This document shows, piece by piece, positions 14,840 to 21,189 of a DNA stretch of 24,617 nucleotides. Every line of letters starts with the position of its first letter. Positions within the stretch are counted from its first letter, which is position 1. A program made the position numbers and the translations under genes. A model generated the notes under the pieces. The model had not been told where the DNA came from. It saw only the letters and a program-made list of their open reading frames with translations, and ran no database searches. Source of the DNA: a virus; the IMG/VR virus record IMGVR_UViG_3300027870_000018, positions 1 to 24,617 of that record. One strand, given 5' to 3'.

Positions 14840-14866
14840 CACCACGTGTTGACACAGAACGTGTTC
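14815..14866. promoter_or_regulatory. Operator cluster between cro and cI (three dyads)
   Basis: Three related sites share ACGTGTT in one orientation. O1 is AACACGTTACGTGTT (14815-14829), a perfect 6-3-6 dyad. O2 is CAACACCACGTGTTG (14837-14851), also a perfect dyad but with a shorter spacing between AACAC and GTGTT. O3 is GACACAGAACGTGTTC (14851-14866). They lie between the divergent repressor genes and are the likely CI and Cro binding sites. Two more related sites occur at 15975-16013. Confidence 0.7.
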
Positions 14867-14877
14867 AATCCAGCCCA

Positions 14878-15333
14878 ATGAAAACAGTGGGTGAACGGAT
14901 ACGGCAAGCGCGGGAGCATCGCGGCCTCTCGGGGGAGGACCTTGCCAAAAAGGTTGGCTACAAAACCCAGTCCGGCATAAGCAACCTTGAGAACAGAGGG
15001 TCAGGTCATGGCGGCGAGAAACTCACGAAGATCGCTGAGGCGTTGGACTTTTCGGTGGAGTGGTTTTTGAATGGACCGGACACCCTCGACATGTCAACGG
15101 TCAAACGATTCCACAGCTACAAGGTTGCCAATGCACCAATTCCAATTTCGGTGGAGGACCAGCGCGGCAAGGATTGGGGCACACCCACCGGCCGAGCATC
15201 AGCGCTTCTAAACAAGCTTAGCGACCAGGGGTTGCTTCGCGCTATTGAGTACTTGGAGATGCTGGCAGAGAAGTACCCAAGGAACGGCGACAGCGCGGGT
15301 GATCATGTTCCCGCGCGCCTCGCGACGTCCTGA
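14878..15333 (+). CDS. CI-like XRE-family repressor without peptidase domain
   Basis: The protein has 151 residues. Residues 3-62 form a canonical XRE HTH: VGERIRQAREHRGLSGEDLAKKVGYKTQSGISNLENRG...LTKIAEALDFSVEWFLNG. The remaining about 85 residues are short and contain a helical segment (ASALLNKLSDQGLLRAIEYLEMLAEKY) but no S24/LexA peptidase domain: no Ser-Lys pair setting or Ala-Gly cleavage site can be found. It would hold lysogeny by binding the dyads on either side of the cI-HIRAN pair. The ATG at 14878 has no clear ribosome site. A TTGACA (14849-14854) lies upstream but lacks a matching -10, so its own promoter may need activation. The HIRAN gene follows 19 bases downstream. Confidence 0.85.
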   Translation: MKTVGERIRQAREHRGLSGEDLAKKVGYKTQSGISNLENRGSGHGGEKLTKIAEALDFSVEWFLNGPDTLDMSTVKRFHSYKVANAPIPISVEDQRGKDWGTPTGRASALLNKLSDQGLLRAIEYLEMLAEKYPRNGDSAGDHVPARLATS

Positions 15334-15352
15334 TACACCCGGGTAAAGAAGC

Positions 15353-15928
15353 ATGAGCAGACAGCGGAACGTCATCGATGTAGGGCTAGCACTGGTGTAT
15401 GGCATCTTGGCCGCACTGTGCCTGCCAATGGTTGTTACCGCAGCTACAGCAGCACCTGTGATGGTGGCTCCCCTGGTGGTTTCAGCGGGCCTGTGTTTGA
15501 TCTTTGGCCGACTCGCAATAAAGCGCTGGAAGAGCAGCGCAAAAGGCCTACAAAGCGAGTCCGCCCAGACAGATGCAGAACCGCGCGACCTTCAGCCAGG
15601 AGAGTTTTTTACGCGCGTTGTTGGCAGCAGCCATGCGAACTCAGATGGCAGCGACCGTCAAGAATCAATCCGCAAGTACTGCACTCCAGGGGCACCTCTC
15701 ACGATGGCGAGGGAACCGCACAACAGCTTCGACAGCAACGCCATCGCGGTGCGTTGTGGCGGCACCCAGATCGGATACCTCACGGGTGAAATTGCCGAAA
15801 AATTCGCCGCCGACGTGGACTCGGGCAAGCTCGTTCTATCGGGCAGAGTGACCAACATCACAGGGGGCACTCAAGACAAGCCCACCCTGGGAGTCAACAT
15901 TGTGTTGACCAGAACACAGAACCCCTGA
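15353..15928 (+). CDS. Membrane-anchored HIRAN-domain protein
   Basis: The protein has 191 residues. Two hydrophobic segments (about residues 8-28, VIDVGLALVYGILAALCLPM, and 36-54, VMVAPLVVSAGLCLIFGRL) are followed by KRWKSS and a polar linker. Residues about 86-185 form a HIRAN domain: FTRVVGSSHAN, then the signature REPHNSFDSNAIAV (120-133), then IGYLTGEIAEKFAADVDSG and TLGVNIVL. HIRAN domains are known in HLTF/Rad5-type proteins, where they bind DNA ends. The gene follows cI at a short distance on the same strand and lies between the two operator clusters, the place of lambda rexAB. A lysogeny-expressed exclusion or defence role is inference from position. Its weak ribosome site is AAAGAAG. 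Confidence 0.8.
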   Translation: MSRQRNVIDVGLALVYGILAALCLPMVVTAATAAPVMVAPLVVSAGLCLIFGRLAIKRWKSSAKGLQSESAQTDAEPRDLQPGEFFTRVVGSSHANSDGSDRQESIRKYCTPGAPLTMAREPHNSFDSNAIAVRCGGTQIGYLTGEIAEKFAADVDSGKLVLSGRVTNITGGTQDKPTLGVNIVLTRTQNP

Positions 15929-15941
15929 TGAATCCAGACCA

Positions 15942-15963
15942 GCGCCTACGAGCGCATTTTTTT
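15942..15963 (+). terminator. Possible weak terminator after the HIRAN gene
   Basis: GCGC (15942-15945) and GCGC (15952-15955) can pair around a six-base loop and are followed by A and seven T. The stem is only four base pairs, so termination strength is doubtful. The place, between the HIRAN gene and the next promoter, is right for the end of the cI transcript. Confidence 0.4.
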
Positions 15964-15974
15964 CGCCCAAATCA

Positions 15975-16013
15975 AACACGCAACGTGTTGACTGAATAAA
16001 CACATATCGTGAT
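15975..16013. promoter_or_regulatory. Second operator cluster upstream of the plus-strand operon
   Basis: AACACGCAACGTGTT (15975-15989) is a perfect 6-3-6 dyad that matches O1 between cro and cI at all but two central positions. AACACATATCGTGAT (15999-16013) is a degenerate copy 24 bases further. The first overlaps the -35 and the second covers the spacer and part of the -10 of the promoter at 15988-16016. CI or Cro bound here would shut off the operon that starts at 16046. Confidence 0.7.
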
Positions 16014-16016
16014 AAT
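15988..16016 (+). promoter_or_regulatory. Strong sigma-70-type promoter (pL-like)
   Basis: TTGACT (15988-15993) and GATAAT (16011-16016) are 17 bases apart, giving five of six consensus matches in each box. Transcription would start near 16023, about 20 bases before the first ATG. It is embedded in two operator-like dyads and drives the long plus-strand operon. Confidence 0.8.
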
Positions 16017-16045
16017 TCGGCCGTCGTTCATCAACGAGGGCCGAA

Positions 16046-16801
16046 ATGCATACCCACCCATCCCCCAGTGCACACGTGTGCACTACCCCCGCCGAACTCC
16101 GCGAATGGCTGCAGGGCCTGAAGTGGGACGGTACTCCCCGCCTTAACAAGTGGCTCCCCCAGGTGCTGGCAACGGCACCGCACGTGCGCTCTGCCTGGCG
16201 CCAGCGCTGGTACTTGGAGCTGATAGGCCGCTACATCGTGCTGTCCCATGTGGCCCGCGCGATGAACCCGGGCTGCCAGCTCGACTGCAGCATCGTGCTG
16301 GACGGCCCACAGGGCACTGGCAAGTCACGGCTGGTGCAGACCCTGGTGGGCAGCGAGCTGTACTCCGCTGCGCCGTTCAACGTCCGGGGCAATGCAGGCG
16401 CAACGCTGCAGGGCGTCTGGGCCTATGAGCTGACAGAGCTGGACGCCTTCCGCCGCGCCGACCGCGAAGCCGTCAAGGCCCTGCTGACCAGCACCAGCGA
16501 CCACTACCGCGCCCCCTACTCTCGCCAGGAAGCGACGTATCCCCGCCAGTGCGTGATCTGGTGCACCACTGGCAGCGCCCGGTACCTGCGGGCCGAGATC
16601 GGCACCCGCCGCTTCTGGCCCGTGCACGTACCCGCGCCCGTCGATATCGACTGGATCGAGGAGAACCGCGCCCAGCTGTTCGCCGAGGCCACCCAGCGCT
16701 TCATGAAAGGCGAGAGCTACACCCCGTCGCGCTTGCAGGAGATCTTGGTCATCGAGCCCGAGTACGCACGCCGGGTGCGGCAGGAAGGCGGTGTGGCATG
16801 A
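16046..16801 (+). CDS. Minimal VapE-like P-loop helicase
   Basis: The 251-residue protein starts at the ATG at 16046, with GAGGG five bases upstream. It aligns along most of its length with the helicase half of the large primase-helicase encoded at 10223-12922: LKWDGTPRLNKWL against LKWDNTPRLEKWL, YLELIGRYIVLSHVARAMNPG against YLELVGRYILLGQVARAIEPG, Walker A GPQGTGKS (87-94), WAYELTELDAFRRADREAVK, and GTRRFWPVHV. It has no primase half and no C-terminal tail. The first 15 residues contain SAHVCTT, encoded by the 18-base palindrome. It is first in the repressor-controlled operon. It may help replication, regulate the larger relative, or act in phage-phage competition; the sequence does not decide. 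Confidence 0.85.
   Translation: MHTHPSPSAHVCTTPAELREWLQGLKWDGTPRLNKWLPQVLATAPHVRSAWRQRWYLELIGRYIVLSHVARAMNPGCQLDCSIVLDGPQGTGKSRLVQTLVGSELYSAAPFNVRGNAGATLQGVWAYELTELDAFRRADREAVKALLTSTSDHYRAPYSRQEATYPRQCVIWCTTGSARYLRAEIGTRRFWPVHVPAPVDIDWIEENRAQLFAEATQRFMKGESYTPSRLQEILVIEPEYARRVRQEGGVA
16067..16084. repeat. 18-bp perfect palindrome AGTGCACACGTGTGCACT
   Basis: This is a perfect 18-base inverted repeat with CACGTG at the centre, just inside the first gene of the plus-strand operon. It is the best member of a family found in unrelated genes. Its central CACGTG resembles the centre of chromosomal parS sites (TGTTTCACGTGAAACA), though the arms differ. Confidence 0.75.
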
Positions 16802-17112
16802 CTACGCAGCACACCAGTGCACACGTATGCACAACCCTGCCGAGCGGCGATGTGCCCATGCGGGACAGATTTCTCTACCAGCCCTCAGGCGCCATGCACC
16901 TCATCAGCGCATGCGGCAATGTGAAGCGGTACATGTGCCCTCAGTACCCGGCGAAATACCCGTTCGTACCAATCGGCACATGGATGGGTCGCGAAGAACG
17001 CAAGGGCAGCGACGGTACTTGGTGGACTCAGGACACCGAGCCGGACTACTGGGTAGTGGACAACGTCGGCGACTTGGTGCGTGTGACATCGCAGAAAGGC
17101 GGTGCGGCATGA
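16798..17112 (+). CDS. Hypothetical protein
   Basis: The protein has 104 residues, with its start overlapping the helicase stop as ATGA. The N-terminal MTTQHTSAHVCTT repeats the SAHVCTT residues of the upstream gene because the same palindrome lies there. The rest contains RDRFLYQPSGAMHLISACGNVKRYMCPQYPAKYPFVP and WWTQDTEPDYWVVDNVGDLVRVTSQ, aromatic-rich and probably folded. No family is recognised. A more internal ATG (MRDRFLYQ) is possible if the palindrome lies in an untranslated leader, but the ATGA overlap favours the longer form. Confidence 0.65.
   Translation: MTTQHTSAHVCTTLPSGDVPMRDRFLYQPSGAMHLISACGNVKRYMCPQYPAKYPFVPIGTWMGREERKGSDGTWWTQDTEPDYWVVDNVGDLVRVTSQKGGAA
16816..16833. repeat. 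Degenerate copy of the 18-bp palindrome
   Basis: AGTGCACACGTATGCACA differs from the site at 16067 at two of 18 positions. It lies at the same distance from the start of its gene (about 20 bases) as the first copy does in the gene before. Confidence 0.6.
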
Positions 17113-17243
17113 ACATCCGTTGCACCATCACCGTGGGCGCCCACACGTACGCAGGCCTGTTCCCCAGCACCTGCGCCGCCGTGCTGGACGCAATGAAGCG
17201 CTTCCCCGACGCAGTGCGCATCAGCGCAAGGGCACTGCCATGA
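17109..17243 (+). CDS. Small hypothetical protein (44 residues)
   Basis: The gene starts MNIRCTITVGAHTYAGLFPS and is coupled by ATGA overlaps at both ends. The pattern 'v.v....y.g.f.st..A...A...fp....is.r.l' is common among very short phage operon proteins that appear to have a small alpha/beta fold. It is too short for a functional call. Position in a compact operon and the paired overlaps make it likely to be translated. Confidence 0.6.
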   Translation: MNIRCTITVGAHTYAGLFPSTCAAVLDAMKRFPDAVRISARALP

Positions 17244-17395
17244 GCGCCCCCATCCAGCTCATCCGCCTGCAGCCGCGCCGCCGCACCCGCCACCACGCAC
17301 TGCGCATAGCCGCCCGCATCGGCATGGGTGCGCTGTGCCTGGCGGTGTTCCTCACGGTGCTGTTCGCCGCGTACACCCGCCTGCCGGCGCACTGA
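17240..17395 (+). CDS. Small single-pass membrane protein
   Basis: The protein has 51 residues, starting MSAPIQLIRLQPRRRTRHHALR. A basic N-terminal half (about residues 9-26) is followed by one hydrophobic segment, IGMGALCLAVFLTVLFAAY (about 27-46), and a short tail. The charge pattern predicts the N-terminus in the cytoplasm. The start overlaps the previous stop as ATGA, and AAGGG lies upstream. No family is recognised. Confidence 0.6.
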   Translation: MSAPIQLIRLQPRRRTRHHALRIAARIGMGALCLAVFLTVLFAAYTRLPAH

Positions 17396-17403
17396 GGCCT
17401 GCC

Positions 17404-17838
17404 ATGACCAGTGCCCCCATGCACAACCCGCTGCCAGACAGAGACCTGTTCGGCTTGCCCGACTCTGCCGACGCATTTGCCTACGGCATAGACGCTGCGG
17501 CCGGGCCCGACTCCCCCGCGCACCAGCTGGTGTGCATGGGCACCCTGTCGCGCGACGCCGAAGTGCGCGTCAAGCCCGTGGGACCACAGGGCGACGCCGC
17601 CCCAGTGCTCTGCCTGGACCTGCAGGACGTGACGCCCATGGCCAGCGCCATGCACATCGAGCAGGTCTTCACAAACGCCGACCGCGCCAAGGCCGAGGCC
17701 ACCGCAGCCCGCCTGCGCAAAGGCATGCGGGTATCTGCCCGCTGCGCCATGCAGGACGTGCGCCTGTCCCTTACCAACGCGTTCGCCATCGAGGCGCAAC
17801 CCCCTCTCCCCACCCATTCGACTCGCAAGCACCCATGA
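17404..17838 (+). CDS. Putative OB-fold (SSB-like) protein
   Basis: The protein has 144 residues from the ATG at 17404, with GAGG seven bases upstream. Residues about 40-130 read as an OB-fold pattern: LVCMGTLSRDAEVRVKPVGPQGDAAPVLCLDLQDVT, then an insertion with MHIEQVF, then ATAARLRKGMRVSARCAMQDVRLSLTNAFAIE. The 'G.l..dae.r' opening strand and the 'lrkG..V.v.a' strand are those of single-strand DNA-binding proteins. The typical acidic SSB tail is absent. It lies between the minimal helicase and dNMP kinase genes, consistent with a DNA metabolism role. The assignment is tentative. Confidence 0.6.
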   Translation: MTSAPMHNPLPDRDLFGLPDSADAFAYGIDAAAGPDSPAHQLVCMGTLSRDAEVRVKPVGPQGDAAPVLCLDLQDVTPMASAMHIEQVFTNADRAKAEATAARLRKGMRVSARCAMQDVRLSLTNAFAIEAQPPLPTHSTRKHP

Positions 17839-18515
17839 GCCACCACACCCACGTCATCGGCCTCACCGGCCCCCTCGGCAGCGGCAAAGACACTGTTGCC
17901 GACCTGCTCACCACCCACTGCGGCGCCCACAAAATGGCCTTTGCCGACAACTTGCGCGCCGAGATTGTCGAAGCGTTCTGCATCGAGCACATCTACCTCA
18001 CGCGCCGCGAGACCAAAGAACACCCGCTGAGCGCACTGGCCTTGTCCCGCTGCCTGGACACCGCCTTCGTGGGCCGCATGATCATCCAGCACCAGCTTTT
18101 CAACGACGACCAGCTGGACCTGGACGCACCCCGCAGCCCGCGCCAGATCATGCAGTGGTGGGGCACCGAGTACCGGCGCGCCGCCACCCCCGGGTATTGG
18201 GTCAGCAAAGCCGCGCAGCACGTGCGCTGGCGCCACCAAGCCATGCGCGACCGTCTGATCGTCATCACCGACGTGCGCTTCGAGGACGAGGCCAACCTGG
18301 TGCACGCCCTGGGCGGCCAGATCTGGCAAGTGAAGCGCCCCGGTTGCGAGGTGGCCACGGGCGCCCACGTCAGCGAAGTGACGGGCGACCGCTTCAAGCC
18401 CAGCCTGGTCATCAACAACATGCACGACATCCGCCACCTGCAGCAGCTGGTGCTGGGCGGCTGGGCCGCGCGTGAATGGGGCCTGCCAGGCGTGCGCGTG
18501 GAGGTGCCAGCATGA
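17835..18515 (+). CDS. Deoxynucleoside monophosphate kinase-like protein
   Basis: The protein has 226 residues and starts at an ATG overlapping the preceding stop. The N-terminus has a P-loop, GLTGPLGSGKDTVADLL (Walker A GPLGSGKDT, residues 12-20). Then follow KMAFADNLRAEIVEAF, SPRQIMQWWGTEYRR near residue 100, and VITDVRFEDEANLV near 142-155, which together are the pattern of phage dNMP kinases related to T4 gene 1. These enzymes phosphorylate dNMPs, including modified ones, to supply replication. The length is normal. It is followed by a short unknown gene in the same operon. Confidence 0.85.
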   Translation: MSHHTHVIGLTGPLGSGKDTVADLLTTHCGAHKMAFADNLRAEIVEAFCIEHIYLTRRETKEHPLSALALSRCLDTAFVGRMIIQHQLFNDDQLDLDAPRSPRQIMQWWGTEYRRAATPGYWVSKAAQHVRWRHQAMRDRLIVITDVRFEDEANLVHALGGQIWQVKRPGCEVATGAHVSEVTGDRFKPSLVINNMHDIRHLQQLVLGGWAAREWGLPGVRVEVPA

Positions 18516-18880
18516 GCAATACCCGCCCCACCCGCGGCACCGACAGCGTCACGCTGTCCCAGCCCAACACAACCAGCGTGCACATCGTGCGCACCAAGCC
18601 CGCGCCGCTGCGCCAGGCCGGCCTGCATGACATCGGCGGCACCAACGTGTCGGTAACCGGCAAGGCCCTGGTCAGCCCGCTGCCGTCGCAGGCAGAGCTG
18701 CTGGCCCGCCTCAAGAGCGAGCGGCTGGAGCTGGCCACCAGCGACATGCCCGTGCGCAACAGCACTCAGCGGGGCGATCCGTACACATGCCCCGAGCTGC
18801 GCACCCAACCCTACCGCCGCGGCTCCGCAGATGCCTTGCGCTTGCCCAGCCGCACCAGTTTCACCAACGACAAGGCGTGA
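18512..18880 (+). CDS. Hypothetical protein
   Basis: The protein has 122 residues, starting MSNTRPTRGTDSVTLSQPN at an ATGA overlap with the kinase gene. It is polar, rich in Thr, Ser, Pro and Arg, with one possible helix (PSQAELLARLKSERLEL, about residues 57-73). It appears largely disordered and carries no recognised domain. Its place between the kinase and the ParB-like gene is the only functional clue. Confidence 0.6.
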   Translation: MSNTRPTRGTDSVTLSQPNTTSVHIVRTKPAPLRQAGLHDIGGTNVSVTGKALVSPLPSQAELLARLKSERLELATSDMPVRNSTQRGDPYTCPELRTQPYRRGSADALRLPSRTSFTNDKA

Positions 18881-18885
18881 TCACC

Positions 18886-21189
18886 ATGGAAACCACTCAA
18901 CACGACACCCCCACCACAGGCCAGGAAATGCGCATGGTGGAGGTGGCCCTTATCGAAGAAAGCCTGTCCAACCCGCGCAAGCACTTCAACCAGGACCGCC
19001 TGCAGGAGCTGGCAGACAGCATCCGGGCCAGCGGGGTGCACCAGCCCATCCTGCTGCGCCCGCTGCCTGGCAGCCGCGTCGAGGAGACCAGCTTCAAGCC
19101 ACTCGCGCCAAATGCCGCTTGGCCGCTCCATCGCTCGAAGCGCGACGTGCGCCCCACATACGAACTTGTCGCCGGCGCCCGCCGCCTGCGAGCCTGCAAA
19201 CTTGCCGAGGTGGCAGAGATCCCCGCCATGATCCGCGAGCTGACCGACGAGCAAGCGCTGGAGATTCAAGTCATCGAGAACCTGCAGCGCGAGGACGTCA
19301 CAGAGCTGGAGGAAGCCGAAGGCTACGAGGTGCTTATGCGCACCGGCAACATCACGGCCGACCAGGTGGGCGCCAAGATCGGCAAGAGCCGCAGCTACGT
19401 GTACAGCCGCCTCAAGGTGCTGGACATGTGCCATGCAGGGCGCCAGGCCATGCGCGAGGGCAAGCTCGACTTCAGCAAGGCCCTATTGGTGGCCCGCATC
19501 CCCAACGAAAGCCAGCAGTTCAAGGCCATCAAGGATCTGACCGAGACCGACTATGAGGGCGAGCCGCGCATCGGTGCGCGCCGAGCTGCAGCCTACATCC
19601 GCGAACACTACATGCTCGCGCTGGACAAGGCCTCCTTCTCGCGCACAGACGCGGACCTGCTGCCCGCTGCCGGCGCGTGCGCCACCTGCCCCAAGCGCAC
19701 TGGCGCCAACCCCGAGCTGTTCAACGATGTGAAGAGTGCAGACGTGTGCACTGATGCGCCGTGCTATCACAAGAAGGAAGAAGCGCACAGCCAGCAGCTC
19801 GCAGCAGAGGCCCGCGAGCGCGGCCAAACCGTCATTGCAGGCAAGGAAGCCGAGGAGCTGCAGGTCAACAGCTGGGGACCTGTGCCAAAGCTCAAGGGTT
19901 ACCGCCGCCTGGACCACGCCGACGACAGCCCGACCGACCAGCCACTGCGCAAAATCATAGGCAAGCAAATGAAGGCCGAGGGCATCGAGCCCACCCTCAT
20001 CGAGAACCCCCGCAAGAAAGGCGACATGATCGCCTGCCTGCCGAACGAGGTGGTGCTGCGCTTGATCAAGGCCGTTGAAGCCCAGGCCAAAGCACCCGAG
20101 GCCACGAACGTCAGCAAGGAAGTGCGCGAGCTGGCCGACACCAAGAAGGCCAAGGCCGATGCCCGCGCCGCCGCCCAGTACGAACAGGCCTGGCGTGACG
20201 AGCTTGTGGCCACTACGTGGGCCGAGGTGAAGTCGGGCGACGTCGATTGCTTCACCATCGACGTGCACCGCTACCTGGTCCAGCAAGAGGCTGCGCGCCT
20301 GTCCGTTGAGCAAGCCGAGAACATCGCCGTGCGCCTGGATCTGGGCAAGGTCGGCGCGCACAGCGCAGTCATCGACTACGCCAAGACCACGCCCACCCCC
20401 GAGCGCTTGCACCTGCTCATCATCATGGAGCGCACGTCCAGCGCAAACGACTACGGCTATGCAGGCCGCCAAGCCAATGCCGGCCTGATGTTGGTGGCAC
20501 ACGCCGCGCTGCAGGACAAACTCCCTGTGGTGATCCGGGATCTGAAGGCCGAGGCCAAGGCCAAATACATCCCGAAGCCCGTGAAACCTGCGGCCCCCAA
20601 AGGTACTTCTACCCCTAGTCCCGCTGCGCAAGCTACTACTACGCGCGAGGGGAAAGGGGAAAAGACCAAGGGCAAAAACAACCCCGCTGCGCAGGCCCGC
20701 GCTACCGCGCCCAAGACCACGAAGGCCGAGGCCAGCGCCCAGATCGCAGCCGAGCTGGCGGCGCTGGAGACCCATGAGCAGGCGCCTGCGGCGCAGGGCA
20801 ACGAAGGCGCCCCCGCTCCTGCGGGCGGGGACGCGGTTGACGCCGCGCCCAGCAACGACGCCGGCGCGCCTGCCCCGTCGGTCGCGAGGACCAAAAGCAA
20901 GGCCGAGAGCACATCGACGGCGACCGACTCCGCCGCGGCTACCCCTGGCCAGGACGGCGCAGACGCGAAGACCGGGGCAGCAGTGTCTGGGGGCGTGCTG
21001 GCTGTCGGGGCCCGAGTGAAGGTCAACGCCACCGCGCGCGGCCCCAAACAGGCCCCGCACGTGGGCAAGGAAGGCCATGTACTGCGCTGCATCAACCCGC
21101 TGACGTGGGAGGTGTCCATCCCCCGCGAAAAGCGCAGCGTGCCATGGGTGGTGACCTATCACGTGACGGAGCTGGAGGTGCTGGCATGA
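18886..21189 (+). CDS. Large ParB/RepB-family protein without ParA
   Basis: The protein has 767 residues from the ATG at 18886. The N-terminal ParB core is clear: LIEESLSNPRKHFNQDRLQELADSIRASGVHQPILLRP (22-59), a charged insertion, ELVAGARRLRACKLA (93-107), VIENLQREDVTELEEAEGY (129-147), then an HTH, NITADQVGAKIGKSRSYVYSRLKVL. A Cys cluster follows (CATC near 265 and VCTDAPC near 286), as in other phage and integrative-element ParB proteins. Residues about 560-700 are an Ala/Pro/Lys-rich linker, and the last about 60 (VGARVKVNATARGPKQAPHVGKEGHVL...) look like a KOW/SH3-type barrel. No ParA-type ATPase is in the window, so it may act as a DNA-condensing or regulatory protein, or use a host partner. 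Confidence 0.88.
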   Translation: METTQHDTPTTGQEMRMVEVALIEESLSNPRKHFNQDRLQELADSIRASGVHQPILLRPLPGSRVEETSFKPLAPNAAWPLHRSKRDVRPTYELVAGARRLRACKLAEVAEIPAMIRELTDEQALEIQVIENLQREDVTELEEAEGYEVLMRTGNITADQVGAKIGKSRSYVYSRLKVLDMCHAGRQAMREGKLDFSKALLVARIPNESQQFKAIKDLTETDYEGEPRIGARRAAAYIREHYMLALDKASFSRTDADLLPAAGACATCPKRTGANPELFNDVKSADVCTDAPCYHKKEEAHSQQLAAEARERGQTVIAGKEAEELQVNSWGPVPKLKGYRRLDHADDSPTDQPLRKIIGKQMKAEGIEPTLIENPRKKGDMIACLPNEVVLRLIKAVEAQAKAPEATNVSKEVRELADTKKAKADARAAAQYEQAWRDELVATTWAEVKSGDVDCFTIDVHRYLVQQEAARLSVEQAENIAVRLDLGKVGAHSAVIDYAKTTPTPERLHLLIIMERTSSANDYGYAGRQANAGLMLVAHAALQDKLPVVIRDLKAEAKAKYIPKPVKPAAPKGTSTPSPAAQATTTREGKGEKTKGKNNPAAQARATAPKTTKAEASAQIAAELAALETHEQAPAAQGNEGAPAPAGGDAVDAAPSNDAGAPAPSVARTKSKAESTSTATDSAAATPGQDGADAKTGAAVSGGVLAVGARVKVNATARGPKQAPHVGKEGHVLRCINPLTWEVSIPREKRSVPWVVTYHVTELEVLA
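19735..19752. repeat. Near-perfect copy of the 18-bp palindrome within the ParB-like gene
   Basis: AGTGCAGACGTGTGCACT differs from the perfect 18-base palindrome at 16067 at a single position. It encodes SADVCT within the Cys cluster of the ParB-like protein, so protein constraint could partly explain it. Confidence 0.6.

Noticed and set aside
19483-21162. Long minus-strand open frame (559 codons) over the ParB-like gene
   Set aside because: It opposes a gene with recognisable ParB motifs and operon coupling; the translation is Gly/Leu/Val-rich without domain features.
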